From Buxus sempervirens (taxonomy: Eukaryota > Streptophyta > Magnoliopsida > Buxales > Buxaceae): 64,000 bases of DNA. Under the pieces are notes generated by a model. The model had not been told where the DNA came from and did not search any database. It saw nothing but the letters and a program-made list of their open reading frames with translations. The position numbers and the translations under genes were made by a program. The DNA lies in NCBI GenBank assembly GCA_947561395.2, contig OX387190.1, positions 37,250,392-37,314,391 on the forward strand, read 5' to 3'. Shown here piece after piece: positions 49,121 through 60,840 of the stretch. Numbering within the stretch: position 1 is the first letter of the stretch; every line of letters starts with the position of its first letter.

Positions 49121-52100
49121 TCAGTATGACCTGTAAAGACCTAGCAAAGGTTTTTCTCTTTCTTCCATTCTCTTTTTTGCAGCCTCCCTTGCTTTGAGCG
49201 CAGCTGCTTCCTCTTTAGATACGACCTTCGGCTTCTCACCTTCCCTCTTTCTCTTGTTGACAGCAACTGATGAGGGAACACCCTTCACTGACCTCGTAGG
49301 GTTCAGAGATGATGGAACAACCACCCCAGGTGGTGGCCCACTTTGCCGTTTGGTAGCAACTTTCTCCCCTGTCACAAACCCTCCCTCTGAAGCTGAGACT
49401 GGCTTCTTCACAATGGGGCCATCTTGTTTGGATTCCGAGGATACATGGGATGTAGGGAATGCCTCTTCCCGTGTCACCCATTTACCTGTTTCAACAACAT
49501 TCAAAAGAAATTAATATAAAACAAACAAGATAAACAAGTACTCTGACCTAAAATGATGCTTAATGAGGCAAAAACTGAAAAACAACAAAGGCAGTAGCAT
49601 CGTCATACCTAAAGTATTAGAATAGTAAAATCCTGAATTTGGATCATGGTAATAACCATTAACTTGATTATAGTAATAACCAGTAGCATCGTCATACTCC
49701 CATCCTGCTATAACTATCAGTTAGAACTTTACCACAACTAACAGAGTAAGATTCGTAAACTGCCCAACAATAGCAAAAATTCATATAAAATAAGAACCTA
49801 TTCCCAAAAAAAAAACCTAGAAAAAAGCATGAAATACTTGACTTTAGAATTCCAGTGAGTCTACAATTAGATCTGTACAGAAAGAGCCCTTTTAAAAGGC
49901 AATTTCTAAGTTAAATAGTCCATAAGCAGTATGGCTAGCAAACCAGCTTGTGGATATCAACTATTTGAGAAACCATTTTTCAGCCTAAATATGGTGGACA
50001 TACTCTAACCCAATATGGGTAACAAATCCACATATCCGGTTCAAGCAAGACCCATTCCATCATCAAAGACTAAATAACTCTTCAAACTGTCATGGCCATC
50101 AATTAAACAAAGGATTGCCAAGAATAAGGCCTAGCATGATGGATACAGCTCCTGGCCATAAGATTGACAAAAATATGGTTCAAGGGATGCCCAAAACAAA
50201 ATCCTAGAGCTAATAATTTTACCATCTTCAGAAACTGCTGAAGATTTAGAAGTCTCTGGACAATCCTCATAAGCACCCAATCGGTCGACATTTAAAGCTC
50301 TGACTTCTTGGAAAGATGCTATATCCTTCTGATAGCTGCGTTTTGCTTTCTGGTACAACCATCAACATACAGAAGTAACTGAAAATTCTGAGCAGGAAAA
50401 CATTTCTAAAACCAATTTCACCAACAAATGTAATATGTTGAAACAAAAATAATTGAATTACAATCATTATAGAAAATATGACTAAAGATATGGTTTTTTA
50501 TTGAACAGGATAGTTTAATGAGATTCATGCAGCCAACCTCAATTTATTAGAACAAGGCCTATTTTTTTTTTCTGGATGATATTTTTTGTATAATCATTGC
50601 ATAAATAGAAAATGAATGCCCAACAATGTTTGTGTGTGTGCCTCAACCCTCAAGTGATCAAGAAGAAAAAATACAAAACAAAAGAGGGATGGGGGAAGTT
50701 GTAATATTTAAGTCCTGTAAACTTTACCATGATGCACAGCCTTTCAAGAAGGCCAAAATAGTGAATAGAAACTTCAAACACCAAGTTATAACACATGAGA
50801 TGAAAGAGTAGAAAAATTCATGTTCAATAGCTGAATGAAAGTTTCTTTTTTTTTTCCAATCTTCTAATGACATAGATCAAAAACATAAAGACAGCAAGGA
50901 AGCAATTTTACAGGTCTTGACAGGTCCAAAGCATGAAGGGACTTCAGTCCAAGCTGAACTGCTTGCTTGCTTCAAGGGACTTGAGATCAGTGGCGGAACC
51001 AGGACTCCAAATCTGAGGGGGCAAAAAAATTTTCAATTAACACTTCTCATGAAATATAGAAATTTCAATGAGTTGGGGGACAAACCAGAAATTTTAGAGG
51101 GGCTTCTCATGAAATATAGAAATTTCAATGAGTTGGGGGGGCAAAACATAAATTTTAATTAAAACATATAAAAAATATTTTTTTTTAATTAAAAAATAAA
51201 AGCTAGGGGGTACAATTGCCCCCACTAGCTTCAACATGGTTCCGCCACTGCTTGAGATTGCCAAAAGGGAAGGTTATTATGTATTAATAGCAGAAGGGGT
51301 AGTGCCACCATCATCCAATGGATTAGTACAGGTTGGCAATCTCATGGCCCAATTGGTGCTGGGGTAGGCAGAGTAGTTGCCCACCTGGGCCTTAAGGTAA
51401 AGGTTTTTGGCCCAAGAATTCTCCTAATTATAGTAATATTTCGATACTTGCTTGTAAATTTATATGTAAGTCATCAGATATTACTAACATAATATTGCTA
51501 TTATTATATTTTAAATGACAATTAACTGTATTAAGAGTGTAAAAAAGGAGAAATGCAGGTGCAGCATGTGAGGGTCAGAGACTGCCACAACAAACAACAA
51601 ACCAGTAACATCAAAGACACACAAAAAATATAGGGAAAAAAACAAAGTACAGGTGCAAATACAGATGAAGTTGGGGAAAACTGAGAGGCCTGGCAAGCCA
51701 GAAAACAGATATAGATGATTACTGATTTCTCATAACTGATATCAACCTATTAATTAATCATAGATATTAACTTATTACTTATTTCTCATTAATTCTTGGT
51801 ATATATCTACATGATTTATTTTATATGACCTTAGACTAATAGAATATAAAATCATGTTTACCAATGACTAGTAACTAAGTTTATAGATGGTTAATCAATT
51901 ATCAGTAACATAATCAACTTCAACTTATTAATTCAGAATCTATTACTAATTTATAAGTTATCATTTAAAGAAAGATCTTGATAATACTGTTATATTATTC
52001 ACTTTTGTAACAAGTATTTACAATTAAAATCTATTTATATATTAAAATTATGTAACTTTATTAGCTTATTGCTTGCTCAGCATTTATTAGCATATCACTA

Positions 52101-53804
52101 ACAGATTGTTAGCAATACTACTTTTGTGACTTTATCTGCAATATTCTCAAGTAATAAATTGTATACACTTCTGCCCACATATGTGTCAAATCAGCAACAG
52201 GAAGGTTTAATGACTACGAATTTTGATAATTATGGGCTAGCTCTGTGTTTTTGGTTTGAGAGGGAGGTGGTTACTCTGTCCATCTTTTGTAATACAATTA
52301 CACTTATATCAATAACAGAGCTGGTTTACAAGTCATTCTGCTTGTTAGGGAAACAGATGTACAACTTTCAGATACTAGAAAAATAATAAAAATAAAAGTT
52401 AATTCTTGCAAACTCAATTCATTTTTTATCTATTAAAAAAAAACTGAATTCATTTGTTAGCGATATTTCCATTTCTCAAGCTCTATCTGAGAGCATAATT
52501 ACCCAGTCAAACTTACTGCTTCAATTTGTTCAAGAGCACGAGCTGCTTCCTTCTGTTCCTTCTCCTTAGCAGCATTCTCCTTTCTCATAGAAGCAAGCCT
52601 CTTAGCAACATTATCTTTGTGACGCTGACCAAGGTCATGGGTTCTAATGCTCAAAGGGTTGTTAGCTATGTAGATCTTGCAGAAGTCGCACCATTTGTTA
52701 CCCTGGCTGACCCAGTACTAGAAAACAGACACATAACAAGGTTAGAACATAAACATATCTTAGAAGTAATATAACCTATATGCATATAGCATTCATAAAA
52801 GATAAATAATAATTTCAAAATCCTATCTGAAAGTTGCACTTAAATTCTAATAAAGAAGTACAAGCCTCTTAAGGAAGAAGTTGTTACAAGAAGAAAATTA
52901 AGGAATTGTAAACCATCTTAAGTTAGTTATATTGAGGAGGCAGAATCAAAGACTAAAAATACGTGAGAAAACTGGGAGGAAAGAGACACAAAAAAATAAT
53001 AATAATAATAAAAAAATAAATTTCAAAAGAAGGATTCTCTCAATTTGATCCATTATATGATTTCACTAACATACAAATAGTTAAGATGCAGACAGACTAA
53101 AATGCAATTCTGCCTCGCCATGTAAGAAATATTTTCAACTGAATGAAAGTTTTTGGAAAACACTACTCCGAACAATTGACAAGTTAGAAAACTGAAAGAT
53201 GCATCTGAATAAAAGATGGAAAATCTTCTATGGAATAAAAGATAGCATCTGGATATTGATTACAAAATTGTACATGAATCCAGGACAAACAACCAATTAC
53301 AAAACCACATTCCTTCTTGTATATTCTCAAATCAACATAAAGAGAACATAGATGAAACTATAAACACGTTCTTCACGGAATGGTACCATAACTACTCAGA
53401 TAATTTGCTGCACTTATAAATTGCCGGATTAATTTGCAAGAATAAAGAGAGGGTATAAATGGTCACCAGAGGTATCTTATTTTATCGTTTGTTCTGTTCT
53501 TGTTTTCTTTTTTGGTAATACATATCGAATCCAATCGTCCTTTCTGCAACCTAACTTCAGTATTTTCTGCGAGTTTGGGTTGTTCTATGCTTCTCACTAT
53601 AATCTACTCTTGAACCAATACATAAATCACAACTTGACGAAATTAGAATTATCCTCAAATTAATACTACATTAAAAAAGAGGACCCAGAAAACAATGGAT
53701 GATCAATTTTTTACGCTCTTTTCTGGAGATTTTCTAAAATTGCATGGATCGTCTAATAGAATTTAGATAGATAAACAGAAAGAGAGAGATTATACCTCTG
53801 TCAT
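49121..53804 (-). CDS. ZOP1: ZOP1-like zinc-finger and OCRE-domain splicing factor (5 exons)
   Basis: Minus-strand coding exons 53796-53804, 52517-52717, 50223-50349, 49609-49704 and 49121-49485 join to 265 residues. The first exon encodes only MTE. Residues 4-45 form a matrin/U1-C-type zinc finger with C13, C16, H30 and H36 (WCDFCKIYIANN, THDLGQRHKDNVAKRL). A Lys/Glu-rich helix follows (RKENAAKEKEQKEAARALEQ), then KRSYQKDIASFQ. Residues about 112-150 are a Tyr-rich OCRE repeat (WEYDDATGYYYNQVNGYYHD, PNSGFYYSNTLGKWVTREEA). The C-terminus has KRKREGEKPKVVSKEEAAAL and ends EKPLLGLYRSY. Arabidopsis ZOP1 is a nuclear pre-mRNA splicing factor that also affects RNA-directed DNA methylation. Domain order and the C-terminal block match it. 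Intron 2 contains a hAT element (50988-51250). Confidence 0.93.
50988..51250. mobile_element. Non-autonomous hAT element with perfect 8-bp target duplication
   Basis: The termini are inverted: CAGTGGCGGAACCA at the left and TGGTTCCGCCACTG at the right. The flanks are an exact 8-bp direct repeat CTTGAGAT (50980-50987 and 51251-51258), the hAT signature length. Inside, a 60-bp segment is duplicated (CTTCTCATGAAATATAGAAA at about 51043 and 51103). The 263-bp element has no transposase and sits in intron 2 of the ZOP1-like gene. Confidence 0.92.
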
Positions 53805-54009
53805 GGCAGCGAATCAAAGATCGCTGAAGATGAGACTTGAAAACCCTAATTCTTTGACCGGGACGGACTGAAAAGTTGCCGCAAAATCGAAGTTCCTCTA
53901 AAGATCCTATCTAAGGTAATAGCAAAATGGAAGAAGAGACCGGCCTAAAACGTAAATGATTATAGGGAGATGAGTTGGGCTCGGTATGCTCTACTGGACT
54001 GGACAGTAG

Positions 54010-54115
54010 TGACTTGAAATCTGCTGGAGCCTTTGGTTCAAAGATCTGCTGGTCCAACGTGAAAGGTGCATGAAACTTACACGTACACAGTTCCACAATT
54101 GGACCAGCAGATGTC
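54010..54115. repeat. Inverted-repeat element, GATCTGCTGGTCCAAC family, copy 2
   Basis: AAGATCTGCTGGTCCAAC at about 54042-54059 and its inverted form AATTGGACCAGCAGAT at about 54098-54113 flank a short spacer. The outer words GACTTGAAA and CTGCTGGAGCC match the complement of copy 1 near 737-757. It lies directly upstream of the ZOP1-like promoter. Confidence 0.65.
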
Positions 54116-54138
54116 AAATTTTTTTACACAATTTAATC

Positions 54139-54405
54139 TAAAATTGGTTTTTAGTGATGCTGATTCTTGATAATTGGAAATTAATGATACTTTTTAAAAA
54201 TAATTGTGAATTACTATTCATAAAGGACTCTTTTCAAAAATACCCTCAATAAAATTTGTTTGTTATCATGTTTTAATGAGGTGACTGAATCAAGGTTATT
54301 TTTAATAATTTGGTAACACTCGTTCTCAATTATTTTAAAAAAATACCATTAGTTCTCAATTACTAAGAATTCGGTGACAAAATAACACTGCAAACCAATT
54401 TCCCC
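54139..54405. mobile_element. MITE, ATTGGTTTTTAGTG family, copy 3
   Basis: The left end has AAATTGGTTTTTAGTGATGC. The right end has AACACTGCAAACCAATTTCC in inverted relation. The interior ATACCCTCAATAAAATTTG corresponds to words in copies 1 and 2. It is the shortest of the three copies. Confidence 0.75.
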
Positions 54406-54660
54406 TAGAATCTTTGGTTACTTTCTTTCAATTTGAACCAATCTAAAATATTTCAGGACGCAAAGTACTACATCAAATTTGCTATCATTGTGTCTCATCT
54501 TGAACCTGTTTTACATCAAAGTTTTACCGACTAACCAGTTTCACTTCTCCGTTACCCTCGTCAATGACTCAATGGCACCCGACCATGTAGCAAGAGGGAC
54601 AAAACATTGTGTTTAAATGCAGAATATTACAAACAACAATTTCGACGTCCAAAGCCACTT

Positions 54661-57600
54661 TCATCTAAAAGGGTAATGCCATTCGTGCGAGAGGCATCTT
54701 TCCCCCCTCATCCTGCAACATCTCCAGCATGAAGAAACAACACAGTCTTCAGACCCCATGCTAGGACATCCTGGGGTGGAACAATGCAAGTAGCCACTCT
54801 TCTCTTGACCATGTGCCTGTCTCCCCAGATTTATGGGGTACAATTGACTAGCAACACCGAATTGGTGCTGAAAATGGTTCAAATTCCTCCCATCAAACTG
54901 GTGGATTGGGTCTGAGTAGGCATGATGAGTATTATAATTATACCTTACACCTTGAGGTTGTAATCGAGGTGCCATGGTTAAGTTCATGTAAGGCCTGGGA
55001 TGTTGTGTTCTCATCTCATTTGAAGTAGAGGCCATATGGTAAGAGATGGGGAACGCTTCTCTGTAAGCAGGAGTCATGTGTGGTACACTCCTTGGCTCAA
55101 ATTGCATCTGATTGTAGTAATTATTCTGGCTAAATGGCTGGAGACTAACTCTATATTCATTGGGATATGTTAGTTCCCCACAATATCTCACAGAGGTTTT
55201 AGGATCTTCCTTTGTGTCTCTCTCCATTTTTGCCTGTGCTGGTTTTACCCGCTTTTCTGGTTGGACGTGCATGGATCTTGTGTTCCTGCATCTTGCTTGA
55301 GATGGTCTCATATGGTGTGAATGTCTCTTGCGCTTGGCACCTGTTCAACAAGGGTAAAGAGTATGGAAAATGAGTTTTGATGCTCTTTCTTTAAGATCGT
55401 TCACCAACAGATTACACGTTTCAGAGATGATAACCGACCTCCACTAGCAGCCACTGGCTTCTTCATTTCTCTGACAAGCCTTGCTGCTGTGCCTCTCTTG
55501 TGCTTCTCAGCAAGAACTCTTGATCTCTCTGCTTCATTATCCCAACGCTAAACAAGGAAACAGATAAGCAAACTGTCATTGAAACTAAAAAAATTCCATA
55601 AAAGACCTTGTCTCATTGTATAATCATTACCTGCCGGAAGGTCTTCAATTTGTAGAGGTTACGGCCCTTTACTAGCAACGGAAAAAGTGGGGGCAATATC
55701 TTGAGTCCTTTACTCCATAGTATTTCAATCTTTTTGAACACAGAAACAGAATATTACAAACCAGCTGAAGTATAGGAATATCCAGGGACACATCATGCAG
55801 GATGTAGCCACAGTGGCACACATGTATATGGTTGAGCACCATTGCTTAATGGGTATCACCAAGGAGATTTTGGTTCTGCTATCAATCCCATTGCACACCA
55901 TATCGATTTTTTTCCCTTCTGACTTCCTATTTATCTAAATTCCAGTTCATATTTATTTTTCTCCATCTATAGGAAATTGACCCCACCAACCATAGAGTTA
56001 TCAGTTTGAATTGCTGTTTTGGCGAAAGAAATCTCCTAGGTGGGACCACAACATTGTAGAACCTGGCCTAAATATTCACCACATGCTGTACCAACTACAT
56101 GGTTTTTCGAAGTATGCCCACCAGAAATAGCATTCGCAAATCCCTTAGGCAACTTACTGTAAATGTATGTTGTTGTTTAGCGACACCATAACTTTCCTTC
56201 ACAACCTTCCCTGCAATAGTTCGCTTTCCTAGAAGTTTCCCACTCCTTTTCACTTTGTCAAACCTGTTTGGGATCAGCATTCACATGAACATAGTAAATA
56301 GCCAACATGTAAAGTCAGAAGCATTCGTGTATACAACCAAAAAGGAAAAGGAGGTACATACTTTTCATAAACCCTTTGTGTGAACAGAACAACATCTCCT
56401 TTACAGACATCACCTGCAGAGCTAAAATGTGTTAACATTTAGAAATCAATTCTGAAAAGTCAATAAGAAGACCAAACTACTATGAAAAAGCCGCTTTACC
56501 TGTACAATTAATGAAGAAGGATGACCGGGGATAAAGATTTTCACCCTTTCCATCTTTTATCCTGAAATGTACGAAAAGAATACAATTATTGAGTTGACAG
56601 ATATCACTTGTTATTTTCTTCTTCACGTAATAGCATACTCATAATCGACAATTGAACATGCAATAACATATGTTTAATTGTTCTACTTCTTCTTCTTTCA
56701 AAAAATCATATCCAATGATTTTGTTCCTTTTTTCCCACTCCATCAAACTCTCCCCTGATCTGAGCTGGAAAGACTTCAGTAATTGAGTGGCCTCATCATA
56801 TTTCCATTAGTGCTTTCTCTTCGAGAAGCAAAAATTTAGTACTAAGCAATGAACCTTTGAACTGCATTTGAATGTACTTTTACATAACAAGGATTTTAAC
56901 TGGGTTTCGCTGACCTCTCATTCAACAACATTTCATTGAGGTACAGGTGTATACATACAACTGATCTACTATGTATATGGAACAAACTGGCTTTGAAATA
57001 ACTCATGCTGAATTAGACTAGCTACACAAAGCAGCAATTTATTTCAGGCCAATGAGTAGGAGACTACCAAGATGAAATGGCACACCATCACCAAAGAAAT
57101 GTTCAGCATTACCCAAAATTCTTCACCATCCACCATGCGAAGGAACCAGAATGAACAAAGTAAGTACTAAAAATTTACAGGTCAACGTAGCTTTTACCCA
57201 TTTCAAATACAATATCCATTGCAAACAATAATACACTCTATTTCTTTTTTAACAGCAGAAAAGATAACTTCACAACTTATATTCACCACATCATCTGTCT
57301 TGGGGATTGGTAAATGAGGATTATAGACTAGGCAAAACAAGCAGAAGCATATCCATAAGCTTCAGCAAGGACGGAAAGCTGAAAAGATCTGAACATTAAA
57401 GAACATATAACTGAATAAATTTTCTTTTCTTCTCCTTTTTTCCCAGTTTTTTTGGTGGTGCTGGTTTTTTTTTTTTTTTTGGGGGGGAGGGGGGGTTGGG
57501 ATGTGGGGTGGCCAACAGATGCAAGATGACAGCAATGCATCGGTGAAAAAGTGGAGAATCAGTGATTAATCTACCAATGCATGTTTTCTTACCATTCATT

Positions 57601-59558
57601 TCGAATTTCATTCAAGCTTGAGGCAGTCCTGAAGTCTTCTCAGACATCATCCAACTAGGTAGGACAAAATACCAATGGCTGCATAAGATGAATTCTAAGA
57701 GGCTTCTTATTCAGCTAGCAGGCCACCAATAATCACAAATACATTTTATAAAAATCCCAGCCTTGATCAAATGCTATTAATTAATTTCAGCATTTAAATA
57801 AACTGGCTCATCACTGTGTCCATTGAAATTAGTGCATCCTAGATAAGCAGTAACAAGTTGGCTTCAGGAGAATAATTACCTTGCTTGTGAAAGGAGGCCA
57901 TGAATTCCATCAGGGTAGGTTTCCTTCACATTATAAATAGAGGCCTGTGCCCCAACCAACACCCAAATCAAAACTAAGGAAGTTATACACTATACTAAAC
58001 AAGAGAAAAGGAAATGAGGCGGCTGTCTTTTCTCCATTTCCCCATACTGATTTTATTAATCATGTAAAGCATCATGTTTCTTATGGGAACTACCACTTGC
58101 TACTCCGATATTTACCAAAATACAAGGCTAAATCTACAGTCTAGTGCTCAGATAATCTGGTGGCTAATTAATTAAATTCAAATGAACTGCATCAAAATCA
58201 TTCAAATCACTGAACTATGACCCTGGAGTGCCATCCAGCAATCCACAGCTGATTCAGAATCATTTTAGAAGTTCTTTGACCCCAGAACCTATATGCTCCA
58301 AAAACACAAAAACCATAACCCTGTTATAGCAAATCAGCATACAAGGTCTTCTGCCATCCATAGAAACAACAGAATACAAATGAAGACCAGTAATGCACCT
58401 ATAAGAAATGGACATACATAAGTAGGATATATATTTCTTGCAGGAAGCTACTCACCTCCAGTGCTCCTGAATTCTCTTTATGCAAACAGCTTTCGTCCCA
58501 CTTAGCCTCAAGCCATGCTTCCGCAAATATGGTTTGCATTCATCTAACTTTAACCCCTGTAGATCATTACCTCCTACATAAAATTAAAACTATCACGAGA
58601 AATCTCATATACTTGATATCAGGTAATGTAAAAGCAAAGTTTCTAACATAATGCAAATACAATTGTTTCCATAGCGGTGTCGTAGCTTGAGTGAGTTTGC
58701 AGAAAGTTAATTTTAAATGATAACAATTGAAATAGGATATGAATATGTTTCTTTCTTTACTTTTGTCTTTATAATTGTAATTTCACAGTAGATTTGTCAG
58801 ATTCAATTGGAAAAATTGATAACAATGGAAGGGAAAGAAAGAGGAATTCACAAGAGAGTTAGCATTGTTTGGTTTCCATCTTTTCTTTGCTAGTTTATAT
58901 GGCATAATCAATAAATCACACATAATGGCCATAGAGATGCCTTCAAGAACATTTCCCGGTTCATACTTCACAGATCTCATGATAGACTTTCATTCACATT
59001 CTACCGTTCCACCTACAAGGTAGCTGAACTTATGCACAAGAAAGTGAAGAAAAAGATTCCCAGGAGTTTCAACACAGAAGGTGATTTGATTATTTGTTTC
59101 GGTTGTTTGAAATAAGTGCTAATAATTATAACAATGAGAATAGATTTTAGGCCTTCCGAGAAGTTAGAGAACCGTTGGACCCAAAAAAAAAAGAACCCTA
59201 ACCTTGGAGAAGGTTGATGACTCTGAGGCAGAGAGATTCATCGTCCACAATTTCCACATCGTGATCTTCAACAGATTCAGGATCAATTCCCTCGTCATCG
59301 CTACACTCGTTCCAATCATCGCTAAGCACACAAAAATTCAAGATTAATGCAAGAAATGGTAATCATAATTTTCGACGTTTAGAATTTGTATTAAAAGAAA
59401 AAACACCTAGAGGGTGGATCGCTCATCTCATCCTCATCCTCATCCTCATAAACGTATTCGTCATCGTCGGAGTCTTCTTCTTCCTCTTCTTCTTCAGAAG
59501 ATGAAGAAGAAGAAGAAACAGGAATAACGGAGCGCTTCCCTTTACTCTCCTCACCCAT
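54661..59558 (-). CDS. SAP-domain nuclear protein with acidic N-terminus and Cys-rich C-terminus (9 exons)
   Basis: Minus-strand coding exons 59407-59558, 59203-59321, 58456-58573, 56500-56561, 56362-56413, 56158-56263, 55631-55729, 55439-55547 and 54661-55340 join to 498 residues (497 if exon 3 starts 3 bases later). Residues about 14-50 are a Ser run followed by Glu/Asp runs. Residues about 96-130 are a SAP motif (GLKLDECKPYLRKHGLRLSG, TKAVCIKRIQEHW), usually DNA- or RNA-binding. A conserved block follows: KDGKGENLYPRSSFFINCTG, DVCKGDVVLFTQRVYEK, LLGKRTIAGKVVKESYGVAK, ILWSKGLKILPPLFPLLVKG, RNLYKLKTFRQRWDNEAERS. The tail is Tyr/Gln/Asn/Met-rich and ends in a Cys/His cluster (HCSTPGCPSMGSEDC, CWRCCRMRGERCLSHEWH) that could bind zinc. 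Relatives are annotated, from memory, as zinc finger CCCH domain-containing protein 62-like. Function unknown. Confidence 0.85.
57425..57500 (-). repeat. Homopolymer-rich tract in SAP-gene intron 3
   Basis: Runs of T (about 17) and G (two runs of 6-8) follow each other near 57465-57497, with pyrimidine-rich DNA on the left. Low complexity, no gene content. Confidence 0.7.
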
Positions 59559-60840
59559 GCCAGGGAGGAGAAATTGAACTTACGAAAGTGGGGACAGTGA
59601 TTGAGAATGTTAAATTTATAAGAATCACCGGGTTGGTAACAGCCAGCAGGTTCGGTGTTACCAAAAAAACAGACAGCAGGTTCGGTTTTTAAAAAAAGTT
59701 TGAAAACGAACCAACATGTAACAATAAAACGTAAACCAGAACCAGAAATGAATCGGTTTAATAATTTAAAAAAACAAAACCGATTAATAAAAACCTAAAA
59801 CCAACCCTAATCAGTCGGCTTGGTCTGGTTTATATGTTTTAACCGAACATTGCCATCCCTAAACTCTAAAAATGTGTTCTCTGTGTGTATTTAATTGGTT
59901 CAGTTTGATTCGATTTGGACTTAAAACTGAAATCGTTTTATTTAGTATGTAACCAAGCCAATGGTTATTAATGAAAACCTAAAACCATTCGGTCTAATTT
60001 ACCTGTTTCAACGAAACCATTGCAATCCGTGGGTTAAATATGTTTAGTTCTTACTTCTTCTATATATATTATCTTTCTTTGTAGACCATTTCTTCTATAT
60101 TCTCTGCATTTAGATTAAATAAAAAAGAAACTAACAAATAAAATTTCCACTTTCAGAAATATGTAATTTGATGTAAGACTTTCCAAGATGGTGTTTATTT
60201 CAAATGTTTTAGAGTTGGATTTTACAATCCTACGCTGGAACATCAAATTATTTGTGAACTTCCACCGATTAAAATGAGTTCCAGGGCTTAGAATGAGTTC
60301 TAGTAACAGAACCGCGCTCGATTACATATTGGGAATGAGCTCTATTCATTCCCCATATCCATATGATATTCGAAACCTTGGTGACTACATAACAACAGAG
60401 CACAGCAGAGACCGGAGAGAGCACAACAGAAAGGAATTTTCATTTCCCGTAGGGATACACGCAGTTCTGTGGACAACAAACTACAGAGCACAGTAGACCA
60501 TACAACAGAAGGTGATTGTAATCGTGTCAGTCCGATCTAATTTGATGGAAACATTGTTCAAAGTTTCCAGAACCAGTTAAATAAATAAGAGTTCCGACCC
60601 ACATAAACACGTTAATTACTGCTTTACAGTGGATCACAGATGCTAAATCGTGGACGGCCCAACCTCCAACCTCCTTCCAAACAACTAAATTGGTTACCAA
60701 CTTCCGTATATCCTTTCAATGTGGGTAGTTATGAGCAAAGTTTGCCGTGATGCACATCCCTCAACTATAAAGCCTTGCAAATGTACGGAACCACTGCTTA
60801 ACTAGCTTCATTTTTTGGAGTTCCCTAATATGCTTGGATC
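59559..60840. other. Intergenic region between the SAP gene and the CDPK-related kinase
   Basis: The first 80 bases are the likely leader and promoter of the SAP-domain gene. Bases 59640-60035 are two tandem copies of a CCGAAC-rich repeat. From 60036 to 60840 no feature is recognised beyond a short inverted pair around GGGAATGAG and CATTCCCC (60330-60356). The last part presumably contains the kinase gene's 3' untranslated region. Confidence 0.5.
59640..60035. repeat. Two adjacent diverged copies of a TTCGGTT/AACCGAA-rich element
   Basis: Copy A (about 59640-59865) and copy B (about 59880-60035) share AATAAAAACCTAAAACCA-type words, a TCGGTCT or TTGGTCT block, and an end of AACCGAACATTGCCATCCC or its decayed form AACGAAACCATTGCAATCC. 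The end resembles those of plant elements beginning GGGATGGCAAT. Full inverted ends and target duplications are not visible. Confidence 0.5.

Larger units (their letters stand above)
53805..54660. other. Intergenic region upstream of the ZOP1-like gene
   Basis: The first 150 bases upstream of the ATG are likely the leader and promoter, which share space with the 3' side of the SAP-domain gene. The rest is occupied by two transposon-derived repeats (54010-54115 and 54139-54405). Bases 54406-54660 may hold the 3' untranslated region of the SAP-domain gene. Confidence 0.5.

Noticed and set aside
57882-57943. A minus-strand exon-like segment in SAP-gene intron 3, bounded by CAG and GTAATT, reading ASIYNVKETYPDGIHGLLSQ in one frame
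   Set aside because: The phase of the preceding exon (ends at 58456 after two bases of a codon) does not enter this frame and the matching phase meets a stop at once. The flanking exons join directly to give a conserved-looking HWRIKDGKGE.
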